In this document: positions 10,131-21,584 of the stretch, piece by piece | How the letters are laid out: each line of letters begins with the position of its first letter | Position numbering within the stretch: position 1 is the first letter of the stretch | Source of the DNA: Siphonodentalium dalli | Lineage: Eukaryota > Mollusca > Scaphopoda > Gadilida > Siphonodentaliidae | Direction of reading: 5' to 3' | DNA length: 64,000 nt | NCBI GenBank assembly: GCA_032622095.1 | Contig: CP136069.1 | Coordinates: 186,175,122-186,239,121 of the forward strand | Notes under the pieces: model-generated | The model's input: only the letters and a program-made list of their open reading frames with translations | What the model was told of the DNA's origin: nothing | Database searches by the model: none | Translations under genes and position numbers: made by a program

Positions 10131-11540
10131 CCTATACTTTCGGCTTCGGGATGATAACTTTACTTTTAGTTGTCTGATTGCTTTAAATTATAGTGAATCT
10201 CTTGATATTTGGTTCATGGTTAAAATTTCAGAAGACAAAGGCCAAGTTTGAATTTGGTGAATTTTAACAGTATTTTACCGGAGTAGAGCCTGGTTTACCA
10301 TGTTTTACAGGGCTTTTGCTAGGGTGTTTAACAAGGGCATGAGCGATAACTCTATTTCACAATAGCATATTACACAGCTGAGGTGTTTCTCTCTCTTTTG
10401 TAAGAAGAAAATCATATTTTGATATTGAGTTAGTGATCAGTGGAAAACAATTATACCTGGTGTCAGACTCAAAAGTTAACAGAATGGGCCAAGAATATTC
10501 TTATAAATAAGTAGGCTAAGGCAAGAAGAGTTAACACCTTATGTAATTAACTACATGTACATGTATGTGTGCCATTCATGACTTACAACTGTTGTCTCAA
10601 ATTATAAAACTTCTATATAAAAAGCATACCCCGGTACTACTGTGGTAAATTACACTAATATCCAGGCAAATTACCATGGTATAACCACCACATACATTAT
10701 ACTTACATCCCGGAAAAATACCTTGGTGAAATACATGGGTCCATTTTGCTAGTAAATACATGGATGGGTCTACAATTGTGCGTATACCGGTATTATATGG
10801 TGACGATTCACAAGACGAAATTTTACCAGAGTGTTTTTCACCCTGGTAAAATTACATAATTTTACCTGTTTCAATCATCATGGTAAATATGGTAAATTCA
10901 CATTGGGTTACTAGAGTTCTTTTATAAGGATCGTCTGCTTTTTAACCTGAAAATCCCTACAAATGAACACTAGACCAATCCCACAGGGGGGGAAGGAAGC
11001 TTTTATTATTGATAATTATATATATCAATAATAAAAGATTCCTGCCCCATGAATCCCCCATGTGACCAATCCGACAACACACACACAAACAGGTTCTGTT
11101 TCTCAAATAATAATTTTTTCAGAAAGGGCAGGCAGGCTGGTTTTTATTTTTATTTTGTATCCCTTATTTGGTCAGAATTTCCATGGGCTATGACAATGTG
11201 GGTTTTCTGAGGAGAAACCTGAAATAGTGGCTCAGAATCATTGAAATTTATCAGGGAAAGATCAACAACATTCAAATATATTAAAAAAAACATTAATTTC
11301 TTTGGAAACCATGTAAAATTCAGAATTCTTGTGAGCAAACATGAATTGAATCAAAGTCTTCGCACTGTTTTCACTTTCTCCAACAACACAGAGGGTGTAC
11401 CTCCCAAATAATTTGCTTCCAAAAAAGAATATATGTGTTTTGAGCATGTGGGAAACAATAGCCACACTATTTTAGAATATATAGTACTACCTCAAATGTC
11501 ATCAATTACGGGTTGGTTAGCACCCTGAACTGCTGCTAGG
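10131..11540. other. Non-coding interval with short palindromes
   Basis: No gene is supported. From 10620 to 10910 the motif TGGTAAATTAC and relatives recur irregularly. At 11000-11037 CTTTTATTATTGATA and its exact complement flank an 8-bp AT loop. Confidence 0.5.
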
Positions 11541-12196
11541 CATAACTGTTCACTCTCTATGAAGCCACTCCTAACACATAACTGTTCACTCTTTATGAAG
11601 CCACTCATAACACATAACTGTTCACTCTCTATGAAGCCACTCATAACACATAACTGTTCACTCTCTATGAAGCCACCCCTAACACATAACTGTTCACTCT
11701 CTATGAAGCCAGTCCTAACACATAACTGTTCACTCTCTATGAAGCCACTCCTAACACATAACTGTTCACTCTCTGTGAAGCCACTCCTAACACATAACTG
11801 TTCACTCTCTATGAAGCCAGTCATAACACATAACTGTTCACTCTCTATGAAGCCAGTCATAACACATAACTGTTCACTCTCTATGAAGCCACTCATAACA
11901 CATAACTGTTCACTCTCTATGAAGCCAGTCATAACACATAACTGTTCACTCTCTATGAAGCCAGTCATAACACATAACTGTTCACTCTCTATGAAGCCAA
12001 TCATAACACATAACTGTTCACTCTCTATGAAGCCACTCATAACACATAACTGTTCACTCTCTAGGAAGCCAGTCATAACACATAACTGTTCACTCTCTAT
12101 GAAGCCAATCATAACACATAACTGTTCACTCTCTATGAAGCCAATCATAACACATAACTGTTCACTCTCTATGAAGCCAGTCATAACACATAACTG
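11541..12196. repeat. 36-bp minisatellite, about 18 copies
   Basis: The unit is ATGAAGCCACTCATAACACA plus TAACTGTTCACTCTCT, with variation mainly at three bases after GCCA. Because 36 is a multiple of three and the unit lacks stops in one frame on each strand, long open frames appear on both strands (12-residue repeats MKPLITHNCSLS and CVMTGFIESEQL). There is no splice context or non-repeat coding flank, so translation is unlikely. Confidence 0.95.
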
Positions 12197-12494
12197 ACAA
12201 GTAGATACTAAAAGTGATATTAAATAATTCATTTCTCTATAATTTAATAGGAACAATTGCAACAATTCACCCACCAATACTACTATTTTACTAATACTAA
12301 TAATTGTCATTCAACTGTATTGTAAACATGATCTATATTGTTGTAAAAAATAGCCAACAACAGTAATACCTGTTGTAATATGATATGTGTTCATATTTAG
12401 ATTAATCAACAATTATTTTTAAAAATGCCGACATAATAAAAAGTACTTAGCGATGCATTTTAAAGGGATGCGGCGATACCAGAACCATTTTATA

Positions 12495-12607
12495 CGGTAA
12501 TGCCCTAAATAATCGACTCCTTAACCACAGCAGAATTGTGGGTAATTTTTCAGGATTTAGTCGGAAATATGGCCTGTTGCCATTCATCGGAAAGCCCACA
12601 CAGAGCT
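12495..12607. mobile_element. TA-flanked MITE fragment, left arm only
   Basis: GGTAATGCCCTAAATAATCG through CAGGATTTAGTCGGAAATAT to GAAAGC matches the left arm of 46452-46668. The right arm is missing. Confidence 0.75.
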
Positions 12608-12777
12608 TTAAGAATTTAGCTCAACATGAAATATGCAAACACTCAATAACTTAAATTGAGGAAGTGATGTGACATCAAGCTTCATTGATTAGACATGACA
12701 TGTTTGTCCAGAACTGTCTGTTATCAAACTATGTGAATATTACTTCTATTTGCCGTTAGACCAAGTAATATCATTTT

Positions 12778-12810
12778 ACGACATTACCAGCCCGATCAAG
12801 GTAATGTCGT
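12778..12810. repeat. Short hairpin
   Basis: ACGACATTACC and GGTAATGTCGT are exact complements separated by 11 bases. It lies in non-coding DNA; no function is implied. Confidence 0.7.
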
Positions 12811-12890
12811 CATGATTCCACACAATTTCTAAATCTTGCAAGCTATAAGCACGTGTGATTCTTGTGGATTTTTGCAATTTTTAGTGTTAG

Positions 12891-13146
12891 TTAAAGGGGA
12901 GCTGTACCCTAAATCCTGTCATTTATGGGACCATCTCCTGTTATGCTCAACAGAACATATATGCACAAATGAATGAATTTGAGCCACGGGTGAGTGCAAA
13001 ATACACTCATGTGCTCTATGAACGATGGAAACAACACGGTAAATGAAATCCATGGCTCGAATTCATTCATTTGTTGCATATATTCTGTTGAGTATAAAAG
13101 GAGATGGTCCCATAAATGGCCGGATTTAGTTTACGGTACCCTTTAA
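12891..13146. mobile_element. TTAA-flanked palindromic element (T2/Kolobok-like)
   Basis: TTAAAGGGGAGCTGTACCCT at the left and GTTTACGGTACCCTTTAA at the right are near-inverted copies, followed inward by TTTATGGGACCATCTCC and its complement, then AACAGAACATATATGC and AATGAATGAATT paired to the other arm. TTAA is present at both edges. It sits just downstream of the FReD exon and may contribute to its 3' untranslated region. Confidence 0.8.
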
Positions 13147-13454
13147 GTAATAGTCAGATATGACCGCGGGTGTTTGCATTTCGTGGTATTTGTTATGTTG
13201 TGTGTTCCTGAAATTGTTTGAATTGATTCTGACTGCAACACAAATATCTGAACTCGACGAATTATGCGCAGCTACGTACTCCGACTTTATGACTATATAT
13301 GCCATTAAACAATCTGTCCCTACTATAGGAGTAAAATCGGTATATAGACCATTGTTGATACTTTGTTGAAGTATATACATCTAGAAGGAGCTCGTTAACC
13401 GCCCAGTCAATCCGAATTGTTTCTGTATGCGGTTGCATGACGTTATACAAATTA

Positions 13455-14086
13455 TTAGTTTCTCTTAATTTCCATATCCGTTCGCTCCAGAGATTCCCAC
13501 CATCCGGACAGACATTCCCACGTGATTCCGAAACCTAGCTTATCGCTGTATTTTCCAGGAGACGGCACGTACCGACCATTAATGCAGGAACTTTGGCAAC
13601 AATTGTACCACCACCCAGCCTCGAAATCCTGAGGGCACAAACAACCAGTCCATATGTCAAACGTCGAGAACATTTTTCCGTTGTGATCCCCGATTGCAAA
13701 GAGGCTGTCACATAACGGCCCGATGTGACCAGATGCCGACAATCGATAATAATCCCGAGAATCGGATATCGCGAATCCTGTGTATCGCGATTCGTACTTC
13801 GTTTTGATTCCGAACTTCTTCATGAATATTCGCAGTGATGAGCTGCTCTTCGTCAGTTGGTGGATGGTTTCCAATCCGAGCCAATGTTCCCCGTCGAGAT
13901 CCCCAAATCCCGTGAGGTACTCATCCCAGGTACGATTGAAGTCGACACTGCCATCACGTCTGCGTTGTATGCCTGTCCACCCACCACCTATCATGTTGCA
14001 CCATGCTTCTGTGATTTTATAGCCATCGGGTGCGATTTTATAGATTCCGTCGGTTGATGCCCCACCAAGGAAATGGTCCAGGCAGT
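13455..14086 (-). CDS. Fibrinogen C-terminal (FReD) domain exon, 3'-terminal
   Basis: Minus-strand exon with acceptor ATCTCATTTTATAG just above 14086 and tandem TAA stops at 13457-13452. It encodes about 209 residues, a complete fibrinogen-related domain. In order: DCLDHFLGGASTDGIYKIAP, then WCNMIGGGWTGIQRRRDGSV, DFNRTWDEYLTGFGDLDGEH, WLGLETIHQLT, GWWYNCCQSSCINGRYVPS, and GITWECLSGWWESLERTDME. FReDs in invertebrate secreted proteins bind glycans and microbial surfaces and often act in innate immunity. The usual Asp-rich calcium loop (D-x-D-N-D after FST) is replaced by FDIWTGCLCPQD, with extra cysteines, so calcium binding may be lost. The first codon is split 1/2. No upstream exon is adjacent; the PAN exon at 27672-28082 on the same strand is a candidate 5' exon. 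Confidence 0.92.
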
Positions 14087-14201
14087 CTATAAAATGAGAT
14101 AGTGGTTACAATTACAGAAATGTCTTAAATATGGATTATATCTTAGTAAATACAATAATATATATGAGCCTGTCTGGAAAAGCTATCAATTAATTATATA
14201 A

Positions 14202-14879
14202 TCTAATATATATTTTGGGACTTCTGTTTGTTTGTTTGTCTGTTAGCTATGGCCGGGAAAACGGCTGGACCGATTGAGCTCAAACTTCCAATCTAAGGTT
14301 AAAAACCCACGGGCAGTGTTTACCGCCGTTTTGGAGAAGCTCCCAGCACCCCTTCTCCAAACCCAGTCACCAAAATGACCGTCATTGGCACTGTGGGTTT
14401 AATCGCGTTGATAGTTAAAGAGCGTTCGTATCCGCAGTGTCGTTGATAAAGAGCGTATGCGTGTAGTGTGATTCGTATGTCTGGGGCCAGACGTGAGTGT
14501 GTCTGTATCCAGACATCTGCGTGTTGTGTGATTCTTATGTCTGTCTTCGTACTTAGGGGTTCCAAGGAACGGGGGAGATTTTCATCGGGTAAGTTTTTCC
14601 GCCCGAGGCGATCTTCACCTTGAAACGGGTACCCACAAACGTACCTCTTTTAGGGACGGGTACCATCATGGGACGTGTACCATCATTTCTCTTCATTAAA
14701 AAGGCAGAATTAACTCAAATTAAATAAAAAAATTAACGGATTTCGACGAAATTTAATACCTAGGATACTTTTGTCGGGGGAGTGTTTTGGACGGGTCAAA
14801 TCGTTACCCCGACCTGACATTGACCTTCAAAATGGTCAATTCAAGGTCAAAGCCCGGACGAAGTCGGGTCACCTGCTAG
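14202..14879 (+). mobile_element. Non-autonomous Helitron
   Basis: The proposed 5' end is A/TCTAATATATATTTTGGGAC; the 3' end is hairpin CCCGGACGAAGTCGGG followed by TCACCTGCTAG/T. TC start, CTAG end, a hairpin about 6-12 bp before the end, no terminal inverted repeats and insertion between A and T are the Helitron rules. At 678 bp it has no Rep/helicase. The block GGCCGGGAAAACGGCTGGAC is a further internal repeat-type segment. Confidence 0.7.
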
Positions 14880-15905
14880 TATAATTATATAATTCGATAA
14901 TCAAGTGGGATATAACCTTGATTATGAAATAATCAATTTTATTTTCTAGGGAGCGTACTAAATTAAATAGGTCCGGGACTCCGGTACCCCTTTAACAACA
15001 GGATGTACATTTTATATACGGTCATGCGCAGTCTCTTTGTCCACCATTTGTCGGGAAAAGAATCAATATTTATTTTGTCCAAACATAATTCCCGTAATTC
15101 CTTTTATATCAGAATTCATTTTCCCACCCTCCCACCCCAATATTATGTTAGCAGCTTGAGATTTATGTTTCATCTATCACTAATCCGTCTCTTGAAATTC
15201 AAAAACTTTTATTATGGCTACATATATGTTACCACTATTACTAAGGCAATAGCTAGTTTATGATGCTAGGTATGTTTATGGAACATTGTTATATATCAAC
15301 AGGTGGGAAGGCGGTTATTGGCCTCCACCTTCTTGACAATATATTTTGTTTAAGTTATTATTGGTTGTTTATGTTTAGAATAATAAACAGCCCAATTGAA
15401 TCTGAACTACAGTGTTTGTTGTCAATGAACAAGCTCATCCTACGAGTTCCCCTCTTGTCCCTATACATAGGCTGTAGATTCCGAAGAACATAAATTTCCG
15501 TTATTAGTTTTTTAGAATATACGGTGATGATACGTTTAGGCAATCTCGCATAGAGATATGGTTCTTTGGCTTACTATACACCATGTGAGCCGTAAAATGA
15601 CACACATTCGTCGTTTTTTTTTCTAAATTCGAAATAAAAGCCATATTTATTGATAGAAGCGTTTCCGGACAGGTGTCTTCGAGTCATATTTATTATTTTA
15701 TACTCAAGGAAACTATATTAAACTTGTTATAGGAAGAGATAGACCATCTATAAATGTGCTTTCAAGGTTTCTGGCTATTTTTTTGTGAAATCTATTTTAC
15801 TTTATTTTTATTCTATTACATAAAATAAAGTAATTGAAACGAGAAGTGCTACACAAAGGAATTTATTTTGTGATATTTATTTTTCTTATATGCATTTATT
15901 TGATA
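14880..15905. other. Interval between two Helitrons, nothing recognised
   Basis: AT-rich sequence with short open frames only. No domains, splice-bounded exons or clear repeats were found. Confidence 0.5.
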
Positions 15906-15976
15906 CTAGGGGATTGCCCGTCAAATATGACGGGGCACAAACATGGCATGCATGAAAATCGTGTGGAGAATTAGTA

Positions 15977-16207
15977 GTTTAATATATAAGAGAATGCATT
16001 GGCTTAACACATATTAAAATGATAAAATTGTCAAAGAATGTAGAAAAATATTAAAAAAATTAAAAAAAATGTAAGAACAAATTATAAAAATGTTAAAGAA
16101 TGTAAGAAAAAATGGTAAAAAGTGTTTTTTAGGCCAATGCATTCTCTTATATATGTGAGGCGACCTATGGTCAACTCCCATATATAAGAGAATGCATTGG
16201 CACAGGG
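15977..16207. mobile_element. Hairpin TTAA-family element inserted in a Helitron, left end eroded
   Basis: ATATATAAGAGAATGCATTG at the left is half of the left hairpin. The right hairpin is intact apart from changes: CCAATGCATTCTCTTATATA, then CCTATGGT, then the complementary arm ending TTGGCACAGGG at 16207. Confidence 0.75.
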
Positions 16208-16558
16208 AATAACTGTATATAATTGCCCATTCAAGTCATTAAAAATAATTATTTGTCACCTGAGGTAAACAACACCTTTTGTATGACACACTCCGGATAT
16301 AGTGTTACCATCTATCTTTTAACCTGATCATAAACGCTCTTTATTTGTAATTATTAAGTCATTTGAGGACAACAGCACGCACATCATGTGACATTCCCCG
16401 TGTCATGTTATCTCTACGCACACATTTCCCCACATATCTTCTGAACTGATAATACATGCTCATTATTATTATTCATGCAATTTAAAAGTACTCATTTAAG
16501 TCAACTGAGGTCACGGCCCCTATCTCTATGGGAGCCTAAATTAACATTTAATAATTAA

Positions 16559-16662
16559 TTGCGCTTAAGCGCAAATAATCACACTTAAGCGCAATCAATT
16601 GCACTTAACGCAATCATTGCGCTTACGCGCAATTAATCGTAATTATTTGCGCTTAAGCGCAA
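16559..16662. repeat. Cluster of TTGCGCTTAAGCGCAA palindromes
   Basis: Exact 16-bp palindromes at 16559-16574 and 16647-16662, with degenerate copies between them (ACACTTAAGCGCAA, TTGCACTTAACGCAA, TTGCGCTTACGCGCAA). A further relative, ACGCTGAAGCGCAAAT, lies at 17523. Confidence 0.85.
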
Positions 16663-17817
16663 TTCATGGTTATATGTAACTAAACACCCCTGGTGAATAA
16701 ATAGGTTTATCCATATCTTAACCTTAACTCCTATTGACATATCACCTCTTGTTTTCATTGATTTGGATGGGTAGGGAGCTATAAACCAACTTCTTTATCA
16801 AAATGGCTGACTCGCAATAGTATCACCTTCTGTTTTAGTTGGAGCGACTCGTGATAGCATTATATTATCTTTGGTATATATTAGTTGGGGCTACTCGCAA
16901 TAGCAATACTTTCTGTATTAGTCGAGGCGACTTTGATTTTCTTCAATTTTCGAGTATACAGGCACACCATATGAGGGAAGTAAGTCCTCGGTGACACCAC
17001 ATTCACACTATATGACCATGGAAATACTATAGATTTGTGCAAGAGATGCTGATTTAATAAAAAAAATAGAGCTCGAGGACTGAGACACCAAAGCTCCAGG
17101 AATGAGACACCATTTTTTTGGGACAGAGATGCTGATAATATGAAAATATGTTTTTTCCCTGATTTAAGTCAATAAGTAAACCATATGAGGTAAGCAAGCC
17201 CTCATGCAGTGACATCACATGCATGCTATAGTATATGACCATAGTAATGGCCCAAATCTGTGCAAAAATACACATTAAAAAACATCATATAAAAATTACT
17301 AGAGTTCCGAGAAGGAGACATCAATTCTTTGGATATAGGGATGCTGATAATATGTAATTAGGGATTTTCATTGTTGAACACATACTCTCAGTTGACTGTT
17401 GGGTACTCAGGCTAATTAAAACAGGTTAAAATTAGCCCAATATGCTCCTCTTGTGTTGCTAGGTGATACACCAGGTCATGCCAATAGTTTATGGGTAGGT
17501 TAGATATATAGTAGTCACAATTACGCTGAAGCGCAAATGCCCTATTTGTACTTCCTCTTCAGCGAATGAACGCATTATATCAGTAAAATATCGCATTGGT
17601 AACCTTTGGGAAACGCGTTTTATCTCAGGTCGTCTTATACCGATTGGTCTGATAATTTGCGTGTCGTATTCCAAGATGGGCACGGGACAATGTCAAAATT
17701 TGGGCACACTTGCAAGGACATGCATGAGGATGATATATTTTTAGACGCGCAAAAATCGTGACAGAGTTACAAACATACACACACAGACAAACACTTGGCT
17801 TTTATAATATACTTTGA

Positions 17818-18548
17818 TGATAGTTTCGATATTTTAGGGGGACACCAAAAATATTTGTAAATTTTTCAATAACAAAATAATAGTTTTTGGTATTTATAGG
17901 TGTAGCTTAGAATATGCGATCAGGTTTTGACCATTTGTTTTTCATCCGAACAGAGCAGAAAACGATGTTTAGATTAGTTATGTCGTTATAACGGGATGTC
18001 ATAACCCTGAATACAAATGGGACGCGAAACTAACATCGGCTTATATAAGACAGGCATTGATGTTTCGCATATCTATGCGTTGTTTGCCCGCGTAAAGAAA
18101 TAGTGCCAGATAAATAAGGACTCTTTGGCGTATTTAATGGCGTATATTTAATGACATAACTTTTCAAACTCTTCATTAATTATAGTTTGTTGGTAAAATA
18201 TTGGAAGCCATCGTATTTTGAGACGTAGAGTACGGAATGTAAACAGACGAAAAACCGGAAGTCAAAGGTCACCTGACATTATTTTCTGTTATTAAACGAA
18301 CGTCTAGAAAGTTTCTGTGTTTTCGGTAAGTATTCAGAAGTTCCAATATAATGGCAGATTCGTTCGGTGTCAATATTCGAACCCATGTTCAGACTGATAC
18401 GCTTCCCAACACTCGATGATAGGGTTAAGGGTGTCCCCGTAATCGAGTTGGTTGGTGGTGGAAACGATAATAGCAGTCTGGTCTAGACGAGGTTGGCGCG
18501 AGTTCTAAAGTTCTAACCCCGACATAGGCGAAAATCGGGATTTTTTAA
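17818..18548. other. Intergenic interval, nothing supported
   Basis: No coding exon or clear repeat. A tRNA-like stretch near 18440-18520 was considered and not accepted. Confidence 0.4.
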
Positions 18549-18917
18549 CCCTGTGCCAATGCATTCTCTTATATATGCGAGTCGACCATAGGTCGCCTCG
18601 CATATATAAGAGAATGCATTGGCTTAACAATTGTTTACAATTTTAATAATTTTTTCTTGTATTCTTTAACAATTTTATAATTTCACCCATACAGAGCCCC
18701 AGACAAACATGAGCAGACGACACTCTTCTATATGCTTCTATATATGTATGGGGCTCCCTGCAGGGTAATGGATGTTTTTTATTTTTATGTCCTAAAAATT
18801 GTAAGAAACTTTTATTTAAAAAAAATGATAAAAAATTGTTAGGCCAATGCATTCTCTTTTATATGCGAGGCGACCTATGGTCGACTCGCATATATAAGAG
18901 AATGCATTGGCACAGGG
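18549..18917. mobile_element. Double-hairpin element, complete copy
   Basis: Starts CCCTGTGCC and ends GGCACAGGG. The left terminus (18556-18624) is a hairpin whose arms of about 33 bp begin GCCAATGCATTCTCTTATAT with a three-base loop ATA. The right terminus (18844-18912) is the same hairpin in inverse. Between them is about 220 bp of unrelated AT-rich DNA. TTAA precedes the left end; TAAA follows the right end. It is non-coding. Confidence 0.85.
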
Positions 18918-19719
18918 TAAAACATTGAATTGAGGGACATCTCAATGTGGCATTCCGATGATTACATGGCAATTTCTATTGGAAACGAGAATGTGTTCAC
19001 GCTCACCGACTTAAAGACATTATAGACTTGTTCGGGCACGTGAAACTGACAAGTTAGTATACTCATGAGCTATGCCACTTGTGGGAATGTATAGCATTCT
19101 ACTAACATCGCCGAAAATCTCAAAGAAATCGACCATAACATTCCATAGATATCACCGTCTGAACTACGCTTAAGTGTAAATATTTACATCTCGATTCGGG
19201 ACGCAACAATCGGCGGTAAACTAACGCAAATGATTTCGCCATCGAGAGTCATTACATTGAATTAATATATAAGAATGACGATGTGTGTGCTGTAAATTTG
19301 GATGAATATTCGTAAAAATAACTACTTTGTGCAAGATTATTCCCCATTTCTATTTGATCACTCAACCGGAGTGTTTGACATCACTTTAACAATATTTTAT
19401 GTTTAAATGGGCTGTATGTCCTTTATTTTTTTCGTTCTTTTTGACAGCTGGTCATAAATTGACCATGTGCGCCTTTGCACGGCCACCAAACTTCTTGGGT
19501 TAATCAAACTTTAATGTTTGTGCATACATGGAAACCAACATATTTGACATACCTCTGTATGGCCAGTATTGCTGACCGTCTGTATCTTGTTTACATTTCG
19601 TCTCCTGAAAAAGGAATATTGTTTGTTAACTACATGTACATGTGGTGTTACACATACATTTACACTGATATACATGGACATCATAGCCCTATTTACGCAA
19701 CGTCACGTTAATCCGGGGG
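18918..19719. other. Intergenic interval, nothing supported
   Basis: Only short open frames. No domain, exon or repeat family was recognised. Confidence 0.4.
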
Positions 19720-19828
19720 ATTGGGGGGGGGGGGGGTATGCCGTTTATTCTATCTGGCATTATCAGGGACAAAATAAAACAAAAAACAATTACTCCCAAT
19801 GGTTTGACCCCCCCCCCCCCCCCCCCCA
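19720..19828. repeat. Poly-G and poly-C tracts about 75 bp apart
   Basis: A run of G ending near 19737 and a run of about 18 C at 19810-19827 are complementary and could pair, or form G-quadruplexes on either strand. The poly-C corresponds in position to the poly-C/poly-G arms of the foldback element at 49483-50445. Confidence 0.75.
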
Positions 19829-19921
19829 ATTTCACTCATTTCTGTCTAAAACAGCATAAAACCCTACTGATATAACTCTAATAACTGGGAAATTATCCTC
19901 TTTATTTCAATTGACAGTTCA

Positions 19922-20352
19922 AAGATGCATAATCCGAATTAACGCTCCCAAATTACTATTTCTTTGGCTTCGGTGGTAAACAATATTTGAGTTTAGTCGA
20001 GGAACCCACTCATCAAAGCTCAGATATTGATTTTTGATATTTTTTATTTCCCGAGGTATGTAATTTTTGGCGGCTTGCAAATATTCGTCAAGCCGACGGT
20101 CTCGGACCAAATTGCGGATGGATAACCCTAAAATCAAGTGGCTTTGGGTGTTAGATATTTTACATCCTGGCCAAATTTCTTTGAACAAAATGTTGACAAA
20201 TAACACGTTTTGGGTAATTTTATAGTTTAGTTGACTGTGGTTAGCATTATTTTTGGGCAATTAATCAATTCTAATAACTGAAGCAGCATTTTTTTAAATG
20301 TTGTTGTTGGAATCTCATGATATGGGGCCATTGAATATGATTGAGTACCTTT
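19922..20352. mobile_element. Half copy (one arm) of the foldback element
   Basis: AAGATGCATAATCCGAATTA through AAGCCGACGGTCTCGGACCA and TGGTTAGCATTATTTTTGGG to GAGTACCTTTAA matches the right arm of 49966-50445. The terminal TTAA is conserved. No complementary left arm was found next to it. Confidence 0.8.
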
Positions 20353-20539
20353 AACTTGTTTCAGAAGCTGTTTTAATTGAAAAATTGTTAATACAAGCAA
20401 ATATGAAGATTTTTTCAAATACTGACGATGGGCATTTGTTTACCAAATTCATGCATTGGAGTTTCCAGATCAGTGTGTGCTTATAGTATGCTAGGTCTAC
20501 CTGTGTGGCAAAATTCCATACTGCAAAAAAATATTGGGA

Positions 20540-21310
20540 GCATATCCTTTCAGTTCGAGGTGTGATTAAGATTTGTCAGCCTCCTTTTTGTAAATGTAAA
20601 GAACCCTGGATTTTCGGGAACTAAACTACCCGCATAAAGTTAGTTATATATTCCCTGATACCACTAACTTTCGTTCACACTGTCAGCTAATATTAAGAGT
20701 ATACATCTTCAGTGCTTGGTGCGTTCAAGAGTTTAAAAGGGTTAACGGGTCCCACAACTCAACATATATTCGCCTTTGCATGTCATCCGCTTTTTGTAAA
20801 GTGCTAAAGGCTTTCGGAAACCAACCCATCCATATGATACTACATCCCCATTCAATATTGACAACAATCATTTCAATTCGTGGTGCATTCAACGTTAACA
20901 CTTCAATTGGGTAGGGGGGGTGCTCAAAACATAGCAAATTCGTCTTTCTTATTTATCAACCACTTTGTGTAAAGCGACACGTGCTTTCCGGAAACAAGCC
21001 ACCATATAAATTATGTATTCCCCGATCGAACTACCTTCCGTTAAAAATCTCGGTTAACATAGAGAAAATATAGATTCAGTTCGTATTGTGTTCAAGATTT
21101 TTAAATCGGGTAGAGTGTTTTCGAAAAAAATTCGCCTTTCCTATTTGCCATTCATTCGCCTGTTATAAAGTGCCACACTATCTCAGGAACCAACCAATCC
21201 ATAAACATTGTGTATTTCCTTGCGTAACTATATCCTTTGTCCACACCTTCAGTTAACACTGATGTTATCTTTTCAGATCGTGGTGTGTTCAATACTTCTA
21301 ATATTGCAGG
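20540..21310. repeat. Degenerate tandem repeat, about 160-200 bp unit, 4-5 copies
   Basis: Blocks resembling TTCAGTTCGTGGTGTGTTCA recur near 20548, 20708, 20875, 21072 and 21270. Each is followed by TTCGCCTTT-like and TTTCGGAAACCAACC-like segments. Divergence is high, so the array is old. Confidence 0.65.
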
Positions 21311-21584
21311 GGGCCTCAAAACATAGAACAGCTAACGATTGCCATCTTGGTCAAACTAGTTTGTGAGGTATAAAACACACTATCCATTTTTTCCTATATT
21401 TTGGTCGATTTAGAGGGACACATCACTATGGCAGCGACAATGATTTTGTTCTGTATATGTTGTCTATACTATATGTCATGTATAACAAAATTAATATAAA
21501 ATTACATGCATGTTACAACTAAAATGTGTTGTTGTTGTAACTGTAAACAGGTGTGTTGTGTTATCATAAATAAGTATTTTTTTC

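Larger units (their letters stand above)
15906..17817 (-). mobile_element. Non-autonomous Helitron, minus strand
   Basis: Read on the minus strand, the 5' end is A/TCAAAGTATATTATAAAAGC followed by CAAGTGTTTGTCTGTGTGTG, and the 3' end is hairpin CCCGTCATATTTGACGGG then CAATCCCCTAG/T. These match Helitron termini. At 1.9 kb it has no replicase or helicase and contains a hairpin element (15977-16207) and a cluster of GCGCTTAAGCGC palindromes. The 5' end is less certain than the 3' end. Confidence 0.6.

Noticed and set aside
11492-12310. Long open frames of 212 and 272 codons on opposite strands
   Set aside because: Both are produced by the 36-bp tandem repeat; there is no start context, splice site or non-repeat coding flank.
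18440-18520. Possible tRNA-derived SINE head (GTTGGCGCGAGTTCTAAAGT)
   Set aside because: Box A and box B are not close enough to consensus and no second copy with a SINE tail was found in the window.
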